Shown here piece by piece: positions 54,155 through 63,344 of a stretch of 64,000 bases of DNA; position 1 is the stretch's first letter; the number at the start of each line of letters is the position of its first letter. The notes beneath the pieces were generated by a model. The model did not search any database. It was not told the origin of the DNA and was given only the letters and a program-made list of their open reading frames with translations. The position numbers were made by a program, and so were the translations under genes. The stretch is from Verrucomicrobiales bacterium. GTDB lineage: Bacteria; Verrucomicrobiota; Verrucomicrobiia; Verrucomicrobiales; SLCJ01. The stretch lies in the NCBI GenBank assembly GCA_024636835.1, contig JAGXGH010000012.1:1-64000 (forward strand). Reading direction: 5' to 3'.

Positions 54155-54237
54155 TATCTTAATTCTGCTGAAATTGGAATGGACCTAATACGGATTGTTT
54201 CACCAGTTCGGCAAGTTGCCGGGATCCAGATTGGGAC

Positions 54238-55293
54238 TTAATTCTGACTCACTTTCACATCTACGAAGAGTTGATCAATCGGTGATCCGGTGATTGTTCC
54301 CGTGATTATTGCCATTCCTTCATTGGGGGCACCCTGGCTGAAACTTGCCGTGGTGCCTTGATGAGATACCCCGTTGGAAAAAAAATTGGTTTCATCTTTC
54401 GACCATCGATATTCGACCGAGATGTCTGATGCTGGAGAGTTGTTCAATGGATGGGTAAAGGTGAAGGCATTGCTGGAAACATTTACTATAGCAAGTCCCT
54501 GTGAGGGTTCGCCGGGGTGGGTGCCAAAATAGTATTCGATGCCGTTTTGGATGCCGTCTCCGTCGGCATCCTCATTAAATCCCGTAGAGCCGCCGAGACC
54601 GCTGAAGCCACTAATCCAGTCGGCAAAGGTTAGCTCCTTCGAGGTGGCTGCGGGACCAGTATCAGATGTGATACTCAGTGCATTCCAAGTGGCATTTGTC
54701 AGGCCGTTTGCGTCATTGAGAAGTTCAGAGAAATCAAACTGGATCACTCCGCCTACGGTTGATGTCACAGAAAAGCTCAGAAGTGTGCCATTGTTCAAGA
54801 GCTTGTAGCTATCTGAACTTGAAGTGCCTTGATTCACTGCGATCACTCCTGTTCCACCGTTTGCGGCTCGTCCACCAATGGCGACAAAGTCGTATTGTGT
54901 GGATGAGGCCAAGCCAGTGAGAGTGATCACGGCGGTTCCTACCGAATTACTGTTTACAAAAATGCCATCGGTGACCGCACCTGCTTCATCGAAAGGATCA
55001 GCACCCGCTGGTCCATTGATGCCATTGCCTCCGAAGCCAGAACCTTCATTCGTGTCATTGATCGTGATGTCGACAGCAACACTGAAGCCGGAAGGTGTAT
55101 TGGTCACGTCGACAAGAGCGGTTGTCACCACGTCACCGCCATTATTAATACCTAGGCTATTCCAATACTTGCCGTCACCAGCAGGATTCGAAACCTTGGT
55201 AGCCGTTGACCAATCGATCAATACGGTATTGGCAGTTGCCGAGCTATTCAGGCTGACTAGAATCGTCAGAATTGTCAGGTATTTCATTAGCAT
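54238..55293 (-). CDS. Secreted protein A' (module A plus TSP3-like segment, no anchor)
   Basis: A 351-residue protein with a signal peptide (ending TAN at ~22). Residues ~23-210 are a beta-rich module shared with the PEP-CTERM protein at 62295-63095: both run VLIDWST, GFGGxGINGPxGA, GTAVITxTGLAxxTQYDF, IGGRAxxG, and end in ...ALSIT. Next comes one calcium-binding TSP3-like stretch (DADGDGIQNGIEYYFGT) and a C-terminal beta domain. There is no PEP-CTERM tail, so the product is probably released or held by partners. It lies 42 bp downstream of the B' gene in the same orientation. Confidence 0.75.
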   Translation of the reverse strand: MLMKYLTILTILVSLNSSATANTVLIDWSTATKVSNPAGDGKYWNSLGINNGGDVVTTALVDVTNTPSGFSVAVDITINDTNEGSGFGGNGINGPAGADPFDEAGAVTDGIFVNSNSVGTAVITLTGLASSTQYDFVAIGGRAANGGTGVIAVNQGTSSSDSYKLLNNGTLLSFSVTSTVGGVIQFDFSELLNDANGLTNATWNALSITSDTGPAATSKELTFADWISGFSGLGGSTGFNEDADGDGIQNGIEYYFGTHPGEPSQGLAIVNVSSNAFTFTHPLNNSPASDISVEYRWSKDETNFFSNGVSHQGTTASFSQGAPNEGMAIITGTITGSPIDQLFVDVKVSQN

Positions 55294-55335
55294 ATGAACG
55301 GGAATCCTTTTCTAATGGTAGATTCATTTAGGGTT

Positions 55336-57738
55336 CTAGGGCGTATTCCTAATTATCGTTTTCGTGCGGAGAAATTGAGAGTCCGATGAGTCGACACGAG
55401 TGATCGAGCGATAGATGACCTGCTCGTAAAATCCGCCGATTTCGCTGATACCTGTTACGCTTTCTATACCGTTAGCTGGCAAAAAGGAGCCGGGCTGTAG
55501 ACTGCCGGCATTGCTCGTTTCGCCAAAACGGGTAGTATTCGGATCAATGGTGATTCGGTCAAAGATAATCGTCGGGTAGTCCATGCCTCCGTCATCCACG
55601 ATGGAATATTCAAAGACAGGTAAACTCGAAGGATCATCAGGTAGGGTGCCTCCAGCGTATTCTTCACCATTGGTCGCACCATCTAGATCCGGATCCGCAT
55701 CGACGAGCGCATCGGCACCAGTCAGGCCCAGGAATCCTGCCATGAAAGTATCGAACCCTCCATCGGTCGCTTTGGAGTAGAAGGTGCCGACGACACGGGT
55801 TGTGTTGTTCGGCAAAAACGGAGGGACGCCATCCGGGTTCGTTCCGTCGGTATCCATCATGTTGCAGACCATAATGAAGCGCTTGAGTTCCGGGATGTAT
55901 TGAATGTCGGCATCCTGAATGCGGTAGTTGTCCCAGTCGTCGGTCTCGCTGGATCGGGGTGCCATGGCTACGCCTAGATATTCGAAGGGTTGGTTAATGT
56001 CCGTGCTGGACCAAGCGGTGACCCGGTAGGGGCTGCCTATGGATTCCCGGTCGCAGAAGAGATAATAGACGTCACCTATCTTGGCAATGGTTGGGTCGCC
56101 GACGCCGTAGGTGCTGCCTCCGTCGGTATTCGGGTCGACCGCATGGGTGCTGACGAGCGTCCAGTCGCCGACCCCGGTTGGCGAGGTGTAGTGGGAGAGT
56201 CGTAACCCGTCGAAACCGTCGGGATAGACACCGTTTTCACCGAAAATGTGGAACAGGCCATTTTCATAAAACACGCCGATGTCATCGCATGTGGGATTAC
56301 TGGCAGGGCCTTTGGGCGTGGTGCCAGCAAGTGTCCAGTTGCCACTCGAATTCACTAGGTCTCCGGTGTAAGTGAAAACCTTGCCTTCTTCGTAGAGGTA
56401 ATAGTTGCCGCCCACTTTGACCGCATCATCGAATTCATATTGTGGATCAATTTGGTAATTACCCTCAATCAAAGTCCAGTCGGCGCTGTCCGATGAAAAG
56501 CTGTTGGTGCCCCAGAGGAAGGCGTTCGAGGCTTCGTGGCTGATGATCAGATAGTATTTGTAGGTGGAACCAGTTGGTTCGTAGAAAATGATCGGGTCGT
56601 GATTGTTGCCATCGCTTATCGAGAAAACCGGCGAATCCACCGGGCGATACCACTCCGTCCAGATGGAGCGACCGACTTTGTCGAGTGTGTTCGGGTTATC
56701 GACCTGAATGGATACTTCCACATCACTGGTCGCATCGTTTCCGTTGTTGCTGGCGGTGAGTGTAAAGGTGGTTGTTGCGTTTACCGTCACTTGAGTGGAG
56801 CCACTGCCGTTGGTGCTGAGAGCAGCGGCATCGATACTGCCGGGTTCGATGACGAGGGTGTCGTAGTCGGAGGCTGACCACGAGAGCGTGACTTGTGCAC
56901 CCTCTTCGACAGAGGAGTCGCTCGAAGTGAAGGATTGAATGCTGGGGAGTGACCCAGCGGCACTCGCGAGGGTATCAATTTCGGCTGCGCTCAGAACACT
57001 GCTATAGACTCGTACGTCGTCGAGGAGTCCTGGGTAGCTGCCAAGGCTCTCGTCTCCATTCGCCGGGGCACCCATAACGAAATCGCTCAACTCGGTGTTG
57101 AGAGCTTGAGTGCCATTGTTGAGGTTCCCTGCCGCAGTGTCCACCTCCACGCCATTGACGTAGAAGATGAGGCCGGTGCTGTCGGAGGCAGTGCCGATGG
57201 ACTCAAGATCTAAAGTGGTGCCATCGTAAACCACGGCCAGATGATACCAGGTGTTGGTGGCGAAGGCGGTGCCGCTGTTATCGGCGTCGAAGTAAACATT
57301 ACCGTTTCCGTAGCGGAGTCCGACTCGGTTCGAGCCTCCCGCATTCGTGCCTGCCTCGGCGACGATGCTGAAGGATGCCGCAGCTCCGGAGCCAAATCCG
57401 ATCAATCGATATTGGTCGTTGGTGCCACCGAAGCCCGGGGTCTTGAACCAGAGCGAAATCGTGCGGGCATTATTGCCGCCGATGCCGAAGGTGCTCACCC
57501 CGCCGGTGACTCTGCCGTAGCTGCCGGAGCCTCCCGGTTCGTAGGCCGAGCCGACGACTCCGGACACATTGAGATCGCCGCTTCCTATGACGTTGCCGTT
57601 ATACCCATTGCCCGAAGAATCGCCCAATGTCGTCCCGCTCGTCTCCTCGAACTCATAATGGGCCACCAGTGCGGCGTTTGCAGATGTCAGCACTATGAGG
57701 AGATAAGCGACAATGAGTAGAAATGGGGTCTGTTTCAT
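55336..57738 (-). CDS. Secreted protein B': LamG, Ig-like, glycosidase-like beta-propeller
   Basis: An 800-residue protein. Signal peptide (ending ANA), LamG module B (~24-260; LVAHYEFEETSGT, GGNNARTISLWF, RVGLRYGNGNVYFDADNSGT, PGLLDDVRVYSSVL), an Ig-like domain (~265-350; SSVEEGAQVTLSWSASDYDTL), then a five-bladed GH43/GH32-like propeller (~360-640; GNNHDPIIFYEPTGSTYKYY, YEFDDAVKVGGNYYLYEEGK, GVGDPTIAKIGDVYYLFCD, IQDADIQYIPELKRFIMVC) and a short C-terminal part with DPDLDGATNGEEY. The LamG module is closely related to that of the PEP-CTERM protein at 61179. Substrate unknown. It lies 21 bp after the sulfatase gene. Confidence 0.75.
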   Translation of the reverse strand: MKQTPFLLIVAYLLIVLTSANAALVAHYEFEETSGTTLGDSSGNGYNGNVIGSGDLNVSGVVGSAYEPGGSGSYGRVTGGVSTFGIGGNNARTISLWFKTPGFGGTNDQYRLIGFGSGAAASFSIVAEAGTNAGGSNRVGLRYGNGNVYFDADNSGTAFATNTWYHLAVVYDGTTLDLESIGTASDSTGLIFYVNGVEVDTAAGNLNNGTQALNTELSDFVMGAPANGDESLGSYPGLLDDVRVYSSVLSAAEIDTLASAAGSLPSIQSFTSSDSSVEEGAQVTLSWSASDYDTLVIEPGSIDAAALSTNGSGSTQVTVNATTTFTLTASNNGNDATSDVEVSIQVDNPNTLDKVGRSIWTEWYRPVDSPVFSISDGNNHDPIIFYEPTGSTYKYYLIISHEASNAFLWGTNSFSSDSADWTLIEGNYQIDPQYEFDDAVKVGGNYYLYEEGKVFTYTGDLVNSSGNWTLAGTTPKGPASNPTCDDIGVFYENGLFHIFGENGVYPDGFDGLRLSHYTSPTGVGDWTLVSTHAVDPNTDGGSTYGVGDPTIAKIGDVYYLFCDRESIGSPYRVTAWSSTDINQPFEYLGVAMAPRSSETDDWDNYRIQDADIQYIPELKRFIMVCNMMDTDGTNPDGVPPFLPNNTTRVVGTFYSKATDGGFDTFMAGFLGLTGADALVDADPDLDGATNGEEYAGGTLPDDPSSLPVFEYSIVDDGGMDYPTIIFDRITIDPNTTRFGETSNAGSLQPGSFLPANGIESVTGISEIGGFYEQVIYRSITRVDSSDSQFLRTKTIIRNTP

Positions 57739-57759
57739 GGTGGTTTGGGCGAGATGGTT

Positions 57760-60700
57760 TTACCTCAAGCTGATGCGATAAAACTCCTGTGGAGAGGTGG
57801 AGGCCGGGATGGTATAACTGGTGCTGGTGCCCGGATCCGCAGCTGGGACGTTCGGGTCAATCAGCGTGGACCAGTCACTCAGGTCGGTGCTGCTCCGGAC
57901 TTCAAAGGATGTGCCGGGCTGCGATGGCCAAGTGAGGAGGGTCGAGCCATTCGCTTGCGGGTTGCCGGTGAGAAAGAAATAGCTGTTGGGATCCAGCGGG
58001 TCGGTGCCGAGTTGCGCTTCTTCTCCGTCGGTGATGTTGTCGTTGTCGCTGTTGTCGTTATCCGGGTCGGTCTCGCCCGCATCGACGATACCGTTGAGGT
58101 TTGGGTCTTCGTCGCGGTCATCAATCCCGTCGTTATCGAGGTCGATTCCGACTTGGTTGGGGATGGAGACAACATTGCCCGCAGGTGCAGAAGAGCTGAT
58201 CGTGGGCAGCAGGACACCGGCAGGACCCCACTCATCGTCCAGCATCTGCGCCAATCGGCGGGTCAGGGCCATTGCAGTGGCCGGTTGGCTGGCGGCGAGG
58301 TTGGTGCTCTCTGTCGGGTCCGTGGCAAGGTTGTAGAGTTCGTGTGTGTTACTCTGGAAGTTGTAGATCAGCTTCATGTCTCCCTGGCGAATCCACGAAA
58401 AGAAGTCGCTGCGGTGCTCATGTGGATAATGAACGGCAATCTCTTGTGGGCGGTGCGTTCCCGGAGTGCCAGAGAAGTAGGGCAGCAGGCTGTGCGAGTC
58501 CTCACCGAAACTTACCGGGACAGGCAGGCCGGCGAGTTCCAACAGAGTCGCGGGGATATCCCATGTCGTTACGATATCGGTTTCGATGCTGTTTGCGGGG
58601 ATCGGCAGTGCTTGCTGAAGAGGGTTCCCAGCATCGGGGACGGCCCAGGTGGTGATGAAGGGGACGCGTGCCCCACCTTCCCACTTTGAGGCTTTTTTGC
58701 CGCGCATCGGCCAATCGCTGAAACTACCTGAGGGTAGGCTGTCCTGGCCTGTTGCTGGGCTATCAGTGCCATTGTCACCCACGAATACGATCAGTGTATC
58801 TTCCGCAACACCCAGATCGATCAACTTCTGGCGAATCTCGCCGATCGCGATGTCCATGCCCTCGACCATGGTGGCATACTTCCGATGGTTCGAATTGACG
58901 GCTGCGGAGTAATTCCCTGTCGCATCCGGGTTGGTCGCGAAGGGTGTATGCAATGCATAAAAGCTCATGTTCAGGAAAAAGGGCAGGCCGGCATTCACTG
59001 CATTTCCAATCGCGGCATTCGCCTCGATGGTGAGGGCTTTGGTGAGGAAAACACTGGAGCTGTCATAGGCTCCTAAATCGGGCACGCCATAGCCACCTGA
59101 GCCGATGTAGCGCCCGGGTTCGCCTTTCTCATTGCCCGCAATGTTTACGTCAAATCCAAGGTTGTTGATGTTGACACTGCTTGCCGCAAAATGGGCCTTG
59201 CCGCAGTGGATGGTTCGGTAGCCGGCAGCCTGCAGCTGCTTCGGCAGGGTGGCTTCAGACTCTGTGATGCCGTTGACGCGCCAGTTTGTTGGCGAACCTG
59301 GATCGTTGGCCCCCACCCAATCGGTCACGCCGTGGCGGGCGCTGGTGCGTCCTGTGAGAAGGCCGACGCGTGTGGGGCTGCAAACGGTCTGGGCGTAAGC
59401 AGTCGTGAATCGCATGCCCTGCGAGGCAAGCGTCTCCATGTTCGGGGTCTGATAGAAGTTGTTGAAATTATAGCTCGTCGGCTGGCCGGAGCCGTTCAGC
59501 AGAAAGGGCACCGAGGTGTCGTGAACCCCCATGTCATCGACGAGGAAGAGCACGATGTTCGGCTGGCGCTCGACCACCGTGATCGTGGTGTCGTCGACAA
59601 TGGCAGGACTGCTTGCCAAGGTCAGGCCTGCTGCGTCGGTGATGAAGGCATCCGATGCGATGCGCAATTGAAGTGAGCCAACGGTGCTTGGGGTGACTTC
59701 TAAGGTGAAAATTCCGGGGGAGGTTTCGGTGATCGCTCCGATGGTGATGGCAGCCGTTCCGGCATTGGCGAAATCTGCAGAGTCGACCGTGCTGTCATCG
59801 ATGTCCTCGCTGAAGGTCAGGGTGTAGGTGACGACTGAGCCGGTGGGAACTTGCGCGCCGCTGCGATCATCGACGATGTCGCTGCCTGTGAGGGTAGGTG
59901 CAGTGCTATCGGCTGTGACGGTGATCGTGGTATCATCCAGAATCGCCGGATCGCTGTCGAGCGGGTTACCTGCCAAATCCTCGATCGTCGCGGTCGTGGG
60001 AACGCGGAGTTGGAGGGTTCCGGTTGTCGTGGGGGTGACTTCGACGGTCAACACACCGGCGCTGCTTTCCGTGATCGTGCCGAAGCTAATGGCGGAGCTG
60101 CCGGCGTTGTCAAAATCCGCAGAGCTGACCGTGCTGACGTTGATGTCTTCGCTGAAGGTCACGGTGTAAGTCACTCGGGTGCCGACTTCGACCGGCCCAC
60201 CGCTCTGATCATCCACGATGTCGCTTCCTGCCAGAGTGGGAGGGGCGCTGTCCAGCAGGGCAAGAGTGGCGATTTCCGACTCAGTCAAAGCGCTGTTGAA
60301 GATGCGGAGTTCGTCGAGTAAGCCATTAAACCCCTGTGTATTGGAAGAACTTGTCGTAATCGACGACGTGCCGATGCCAAAGCTGCTATCGGTCGTGTTG
60401 ATCGTGACGCCTTGCCCGCTGTTATCCGTCACTACGAGTTGGACTCCGTCGAGAAAGACATCCACATCGGCAAAGGTCGAAGCACTCGCGTTGACGCGAA
60501 CGGCGAGGTGGTGCCAGCCCTCATCGGTGCCGTCGAAATCAAAACCCGAGCCCCATGCGACGGTGCCTCCGAAGTGGCGGATGCGTATCCCGCCGTCCTC
60601 CAGCGAAATATCGAATGCATTGCCTGAACTGCCCGCCCCGTAGCCGAAGAGCTTATCCTGCAAAGAAGCCTGATCCGTCGTCTGATTGAACCAGATGGAG

Positions 60701-61005
60701 ATGGTGCGCGCGGCAGCACCCGAGGGGACAAGGCCAGCAGGAATCGTCATCAGGTTATTGGCACCACCAGCGAAGCTGTAAGCTTGATCGAACTTGCCTG
60801 TGCTACCCGTTGAGACCGCACTCAGTGGCTCACTGGTATCGTTGCTGCCAATCTGGTCTTCTTGAGCGGCAGATCCAATAATGTCGGCATTATCAAAGGA
60901 GTATTGAGCGATGGGAGCTGCGGAAGTGATTCCGACTGCCATTGCTGCAAAAATGATGATTGCAAAAGCACGCAAGAACCGTTTCCTAGTAGCTATTCGA
61001 GACAT
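57760..61005 (-). CDS. Multidomain secreted sulfatase (LamG, two Ig-like repeats, S1 sulfatase)
   Basis: A 1081-residue exported sulfatase, about twice the family length. Order: signal peptide (to ~30); LamG domain (~32-248); two tandem Ig-like repeats of ~108 residues (both open PTLxGSDIVDD and close with AIxDDTTITV); then the type-I sulfatase domain from ~480. There VDDMG (D490/D491) gives calcium ligands and CSPTR starts at C542, the cysteine expected to become formylglycine. HCGKAHF, FYALHTPF and FVGDNGTDSP follow. A DxDxDGxxD calcium-type linker (~950-1000) and a C-terminal beta tail close the protein. It removes sulfate esters from glycans. No maturation enzyme is in the window. Confidence 0.88.
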   Translation of the reverse strand: MSRIATRKRFLRAFAIIIFAAMAVGITSAAPIAQYSFDNADIIGSAAQEDQIGSNDTSEPLSAVSTGSTGKFDQAYSFAGGANNLMTIPAGLVPSGAAARTISIWFNQTTDQASLQDKLFGYGAGSSGNAFDISLEDGGIRIRHFGGTVAWGSGFDFDGTDEGWHHLAVRVNASASTFADVDVFLDGVQLVVTDNSGQGVTINTTDSSFGIGTSSITTSSSNTQGFNGLLDELRIFNSALTESEIATLALLDSAPPTLAGSDIVDDQSGGPVEVGTRVTYTVTFSEDINVSTVSSADFDNAGSSAISFGTITESSAGVLTVEVTPTTTGTLQLRVPTTATIEDLAGNPLDSDPAILDDTTITVTADSTAPTLTGSDIVDDRSGAQVPTGSVVTYTLTFSEDIDDSTVDSADFANAGTAAITIGAITETSPGIFTLEVTPSTVGSLQLRIASDAFITDAAGLTLASSPAIVDDTTITVVERQPNIVLFLVDDMGVHDTSVPFLLNGSGQPTSYNFNNFYQTPNMETLASQGMRFTTAYAQTVCSPTRVGLLTGRTSARHGVTDWVGANDPGSPTNWRVNGITESEATLPKQLQAAGYRTIHCGKAHFAASSVNINNLGFDVNIAGNEKGEPGRYIGSGGYGVPDLGAYDSSSVFLTKALTIEANAAIGNAVNAGLPFFLNMSFYALHTPFATNPDATGNYSAAVNSNHRKYATMVEGMDIAIGEIRQKLIDLGVAEDTLIVFVGDNGTDSPATGQDSLPSGSFSDWPMRGKKASKWEGGARVPFITTWAVPDAGNPLQQALPIPANSIETDIVTTWDIPATLLELAGLPVPVSFGEDSHSLLPYFSGTPGTHRPQEIAVHYPHEHRSDFFSWIRQGDMKLIYNFQSNTHELYNLATDPTESTNLAASQPATAMALTRRLAQMLDDEWGPAGVLLPTISSSAPAGNVVSIPNQVGIDLDNDGIDDRDEDPNLNGIVDAGETDPDNDNSDNDNITDGEEAQLGTDPLDPNSYFFLTGNPQANGSTLLTWPSQPGTSFEVRSSTDLSDWSTLIDPNVPAADPGTSTSYTIPASTSPQEFYRISLR

Positions 61006-61116
61006 AATCAGGTTTTGTTCCCTAAATCACGGTAAGAGCCGGTCGTTGCGAAAATCTCTTACCCTCGCAAAACAAATGGCGGATAGAGTATTCGAATCAC
61101 TTGTCTTGATTTGTCC

Positions 61117-61152
61117 AAAAAAGCCCCGCCCGGCACAAGCCAGAGCGGGGCT
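61117..61152 (-). terminator. Rho-independent terminator of the LamG PEP-CTERM gene
   Basis: An 8-bp perfect stem (61122-61129 with 61145-61152, AGCCCCGC/GCGGGGCT), 15-nt loop, followed on the - strand by a T-run (61117-61122). It lies 27 bp after the stop of the gene. Its 61141-61168 flank recurs at 62258-62285 without the matching half of the stem. Confidence 0.82.
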
Positions 61153-61178
61153 GGAAACTTCATTTAACTTGTGGGGGG

Positions 61179-62057
61179 TTAGCGACGGCGACGCAGCATG
61201 AACAGAAGGCCGAGCCCACCAAGCAGAACAGCCGATGGCTCAGGAACGGCAACGGTAGCTAGAACAGCCACTTCGGAGGAAGTGAGAGCATTGTCGTAAA
61301 ACCGGACATCATCGAGTAGTCCAGGGTAACCTTCAGAGGCCCCGCTAGAAATAGAACCATCAAACTTGGCACCGATGGCGATATCAGTGGCAGAAGTCAC
61401 CAGTGCCTGTGTGCCATTGTTTCCATTGCCACCTGCAATGTCTACCAAGGCACCATTGACGTAGAAACTCAATCCGACTCCATCTGAAGCGCCAGTCGTT
61501 TCAAAGTCGAGGTTTGTTCCGTCATAAACAACCGCCAAATGGTACCAGGTATCTACCGAGAAAGCGGTGCCACTATTATCCGAATCGAAGAAAACATTGC
61601 CATTCCCATAACGGAGTCCGACACGATTAGCGCTCGCATTACTTTCAGCTACAATATCAAATGAGGCACCGGCTCCATCGCCCATTCCGATAAGACGGAA
61701 TTGGTCATCTGGGTCGCCACTGTTGAAACTAGATGTATTAAACCAAAGGGATATTGTTCGGGAATTGTTGCCTCCGAATCCAAAAGTGGTCACGCCATTG
61801 TCGATTTCCCCGTAATTGCCGGCTCCTGCATCAGCCCCGGGTGCGTACCCTGAGCCGAATTGGCCAGTAACATTAAGATCGCCAGATCCTTGAAGTATGC
61901 CGTCATTGCTATTGCCCGAGGAATCGACCAGCGCCGTGCCAGATGTTTCTTCGAACTCATAATGAGCAACAAGAGCGCCATGAGCGGAGTTTGCGAGGAT
62001 CGCAATGGCTGCGAGACAGGGTAGACAGCTATAGTTTTCCAATGTTTTTTGTTTCAT
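61179..62057 (-). CDS. LamG PEP-CTERM surface protein B
   Basis: A 292-residue protein starting at the ATG at 62057 (MKQKTLENYSCLPCLAAIAI), with a signal peptide ending AHG. Residues ~27-260 are LamG module B, closely matching the N-terminus of the protein at 55336 (LVAHYEFEETSGTALVDSSG; GGNNSRTISLWFNT; RVGLRYGNGNVFFDSDNSGT; PGLLDDVRFYDNALT). The end is a PEP-CTERM tail: VPEPSAVLLGG, a hydrophobic helix and RRRR. It is probably attached to the outer surface by an exosortase system. Its own terminator follows. Confidence 0.85.
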   Translation of the reverse strand: MKQKTLENYSCLPCLAAIAILANSAHGALVAHYEFEETSGTALVDSSGNSNDGILQGSGDLNVTGQFGSGYAPGADAGAGNYGEIDNGVTTFGFGGNNSRTISLWFNTSSFNSGDPDDQFRLIGMGDGAGASFDIVAESNASANRVGLRYGNGNVFFDSDNSGTAFSVDTWYHLAVVYDGTNLDFETTGASDGVGLSFYVNGALVDIAGGNGNNGTQALVTSATDIAIGAKFDGSISSGASEGYPGLLDDVRFYDNALTSSEVAVLATVAVPEPSAVLLGGLGLLFMLRRRR

Positions 62058-62262
62058 GTATTTTTCTTGTAACTTGTTGATTGCCAAGGTTTATAGCTTC
62101 TTGCGAGAGAACTCCGTCGAAACTGTAGAGTTCGTCAACCAGGCCACGGAATGTAATATCTTGAGGAACATGGCCTTTGCCAAAGGCCATCGGTTTGGCA
62201 TCCGGGGATTGCTTGATTTCCTTATTCAAAGAGACATAAAGAGTAATACGGCGTTTGCCACA
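62058..62262 (-). pseudogene. C-terminal remnant of a LamG-domain gene
   Basis: The - strand reads GKRRITLYVSLNKEIK, then GHVPQDITFRGLVDELYSFD and GVLSQEAINLGNQQ, the closing strands of a LamG domain (LYV...; FRGLVDELYSFDGVLSQEAI equals the usual 'G-IDE-IY-RALS-EEI' end). No start codon or front part exists; upstream it abuts a copy of terminator sequence (62258-62285). The frame stops at 62029, inside the next gene. Best read as a gene mostly deleted by recombination. Confidence 0.55.
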
Positions 62263-62294
62263 GCGGGGCTGGAAACTCTATTTAACTTTCCGGT

Positions 62295-63095
62295 TTAGCG
62301 GCGGCGGCGCAGCAGCATCATGAATCCGAGTCCGCCGAGAAGAGCGGCGGAAGGCTCGGGGATCTCGGTAATACTCAGGGCATTGAAGGTCGAGTTGCTT
62401 CCGCCATCGGTATCGTTTTGTCCTTCGAAGAAATCGAAGGCGATCGAACCGCTGCCATCTGATGTCACCGAGAAGTTCAGGATCGTTCCATCATTCAGAA
62501 GGGAAAAGGTGTCGAGAAAATCGTCAGCCGCATATTTACCAGTACCTCCCGATGTCTCAAGTAAATCGATATCGCTTCCACCGGCACCGAATGCTCCCGT
62601 GATCACCTTGATGAAACCGTCATTGCCGCCGCTGGCCCGGCCGCCAATCGCGGAGAAATCGTATTGGGTGTTGGCTGCCAGACCAGTGAACGTGATCACG
62701 GCGGTTCCATTGGCATTGTAGTTGGAATACATGCCGTCGACTGTTGGCCGGTCGCCTCCTGTAGTGTTGAACGGGCTGGTGGCACCTACGGGACCGTTAA
62801 TCCCGGCTCCTCCGAAACCGGCACCGGTACTATTGCTGGTAACGGCGTCGAGGGTGGCGGCCACACTCCAACCTGATGCAGTATTATTTGATGCGGTAAG
62901 TGCGGTTGCTGTGAAGTCGCTTCCAACGCCAGCCGGACCCAGAGTATTCCAGTAGTTGCCATTGGTATCGGGGCTGGGGGCAGTCTGATTGGTCGACCAG
63001 TCGATGAGGACGGTAGCTGCATTTGCCGAAGCGGCAACAAGTCCGAGGCCGACGAGGCTCAATGCGATTTTCGTTTTTAGCTTCGTGTGTATCAT
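62295..63095 (-). CDS. PEP-CTERM surface protein A
   Basis: A 266-residue protein with a signal peptide (ending ANA at ~26). Module A occupies ~27-240 (VLIDWSTNQTAP; GFGGAGINGPVGA; GTAVITFTGLAANTQYDFSAIGGRAS; FNALSIT), the same module as in the anchor-less protein at 54238. A PEP-CTERM tail ends it: IPEPSAALLGGLGFMMLL and RRRR. The module is not one I can name. Its 3' flank holds the unpaired half of a terminator stem, so no functional terminator is visible. Confidence 0.82.
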   Translation of the reverse strand: MIHTKLKTKIALSLVGLGLVAASANAATVLIDWSTNQTAPSPDTNGNYWNTLGPAGVGSDFTATALTASNNTASGWSVAATLDAVTSNSTGAGFGGAGINGPVGATSPFNTTGGDRPTVDGMYSNYNANGTAVITFTGLAANTQYDFSAIGGRASGGNDGFIKVITGAFGAGGSDIDLLETSGGTGKYAADDFLDTFSLLNDGTILNFSVTSDGSGSIAFDFFEGQNDTDGGSNSTFNALSITEIPEPSAALLGGLGFMMLLRRRR

Positions 63096-63344
63096 CTATT
63101 TGTTCGTGTTGTAGGTTGTTGGTTACAGGGGTTTTTACAGCTTCTTGGAAGATGGTTTCGTCGGAAATATTGGGTTTATCTGTTTGAGATAACAGAGGGG
63201 TATCCGAGCGTTATACATTGAATGTCACCGCTGTTAAAATTTGGCAATATGGTCAATTGACTAAAAATTACTTCTGCACTCGACCGAAACTGTCCAATTA
63301 CTCATTATGTGAACACGGCAAGGTTTTGCTATGTTTCCAAGTTT

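Noticed and set aside
57745-58689. + strand open frame of 314 codons opposite the sulfatase gene
   Set aside because: Antisense to clear sulfatase coding sequence; composition (Val/Arg/Gly rich) is that of a mirror frame and no domain is seen.
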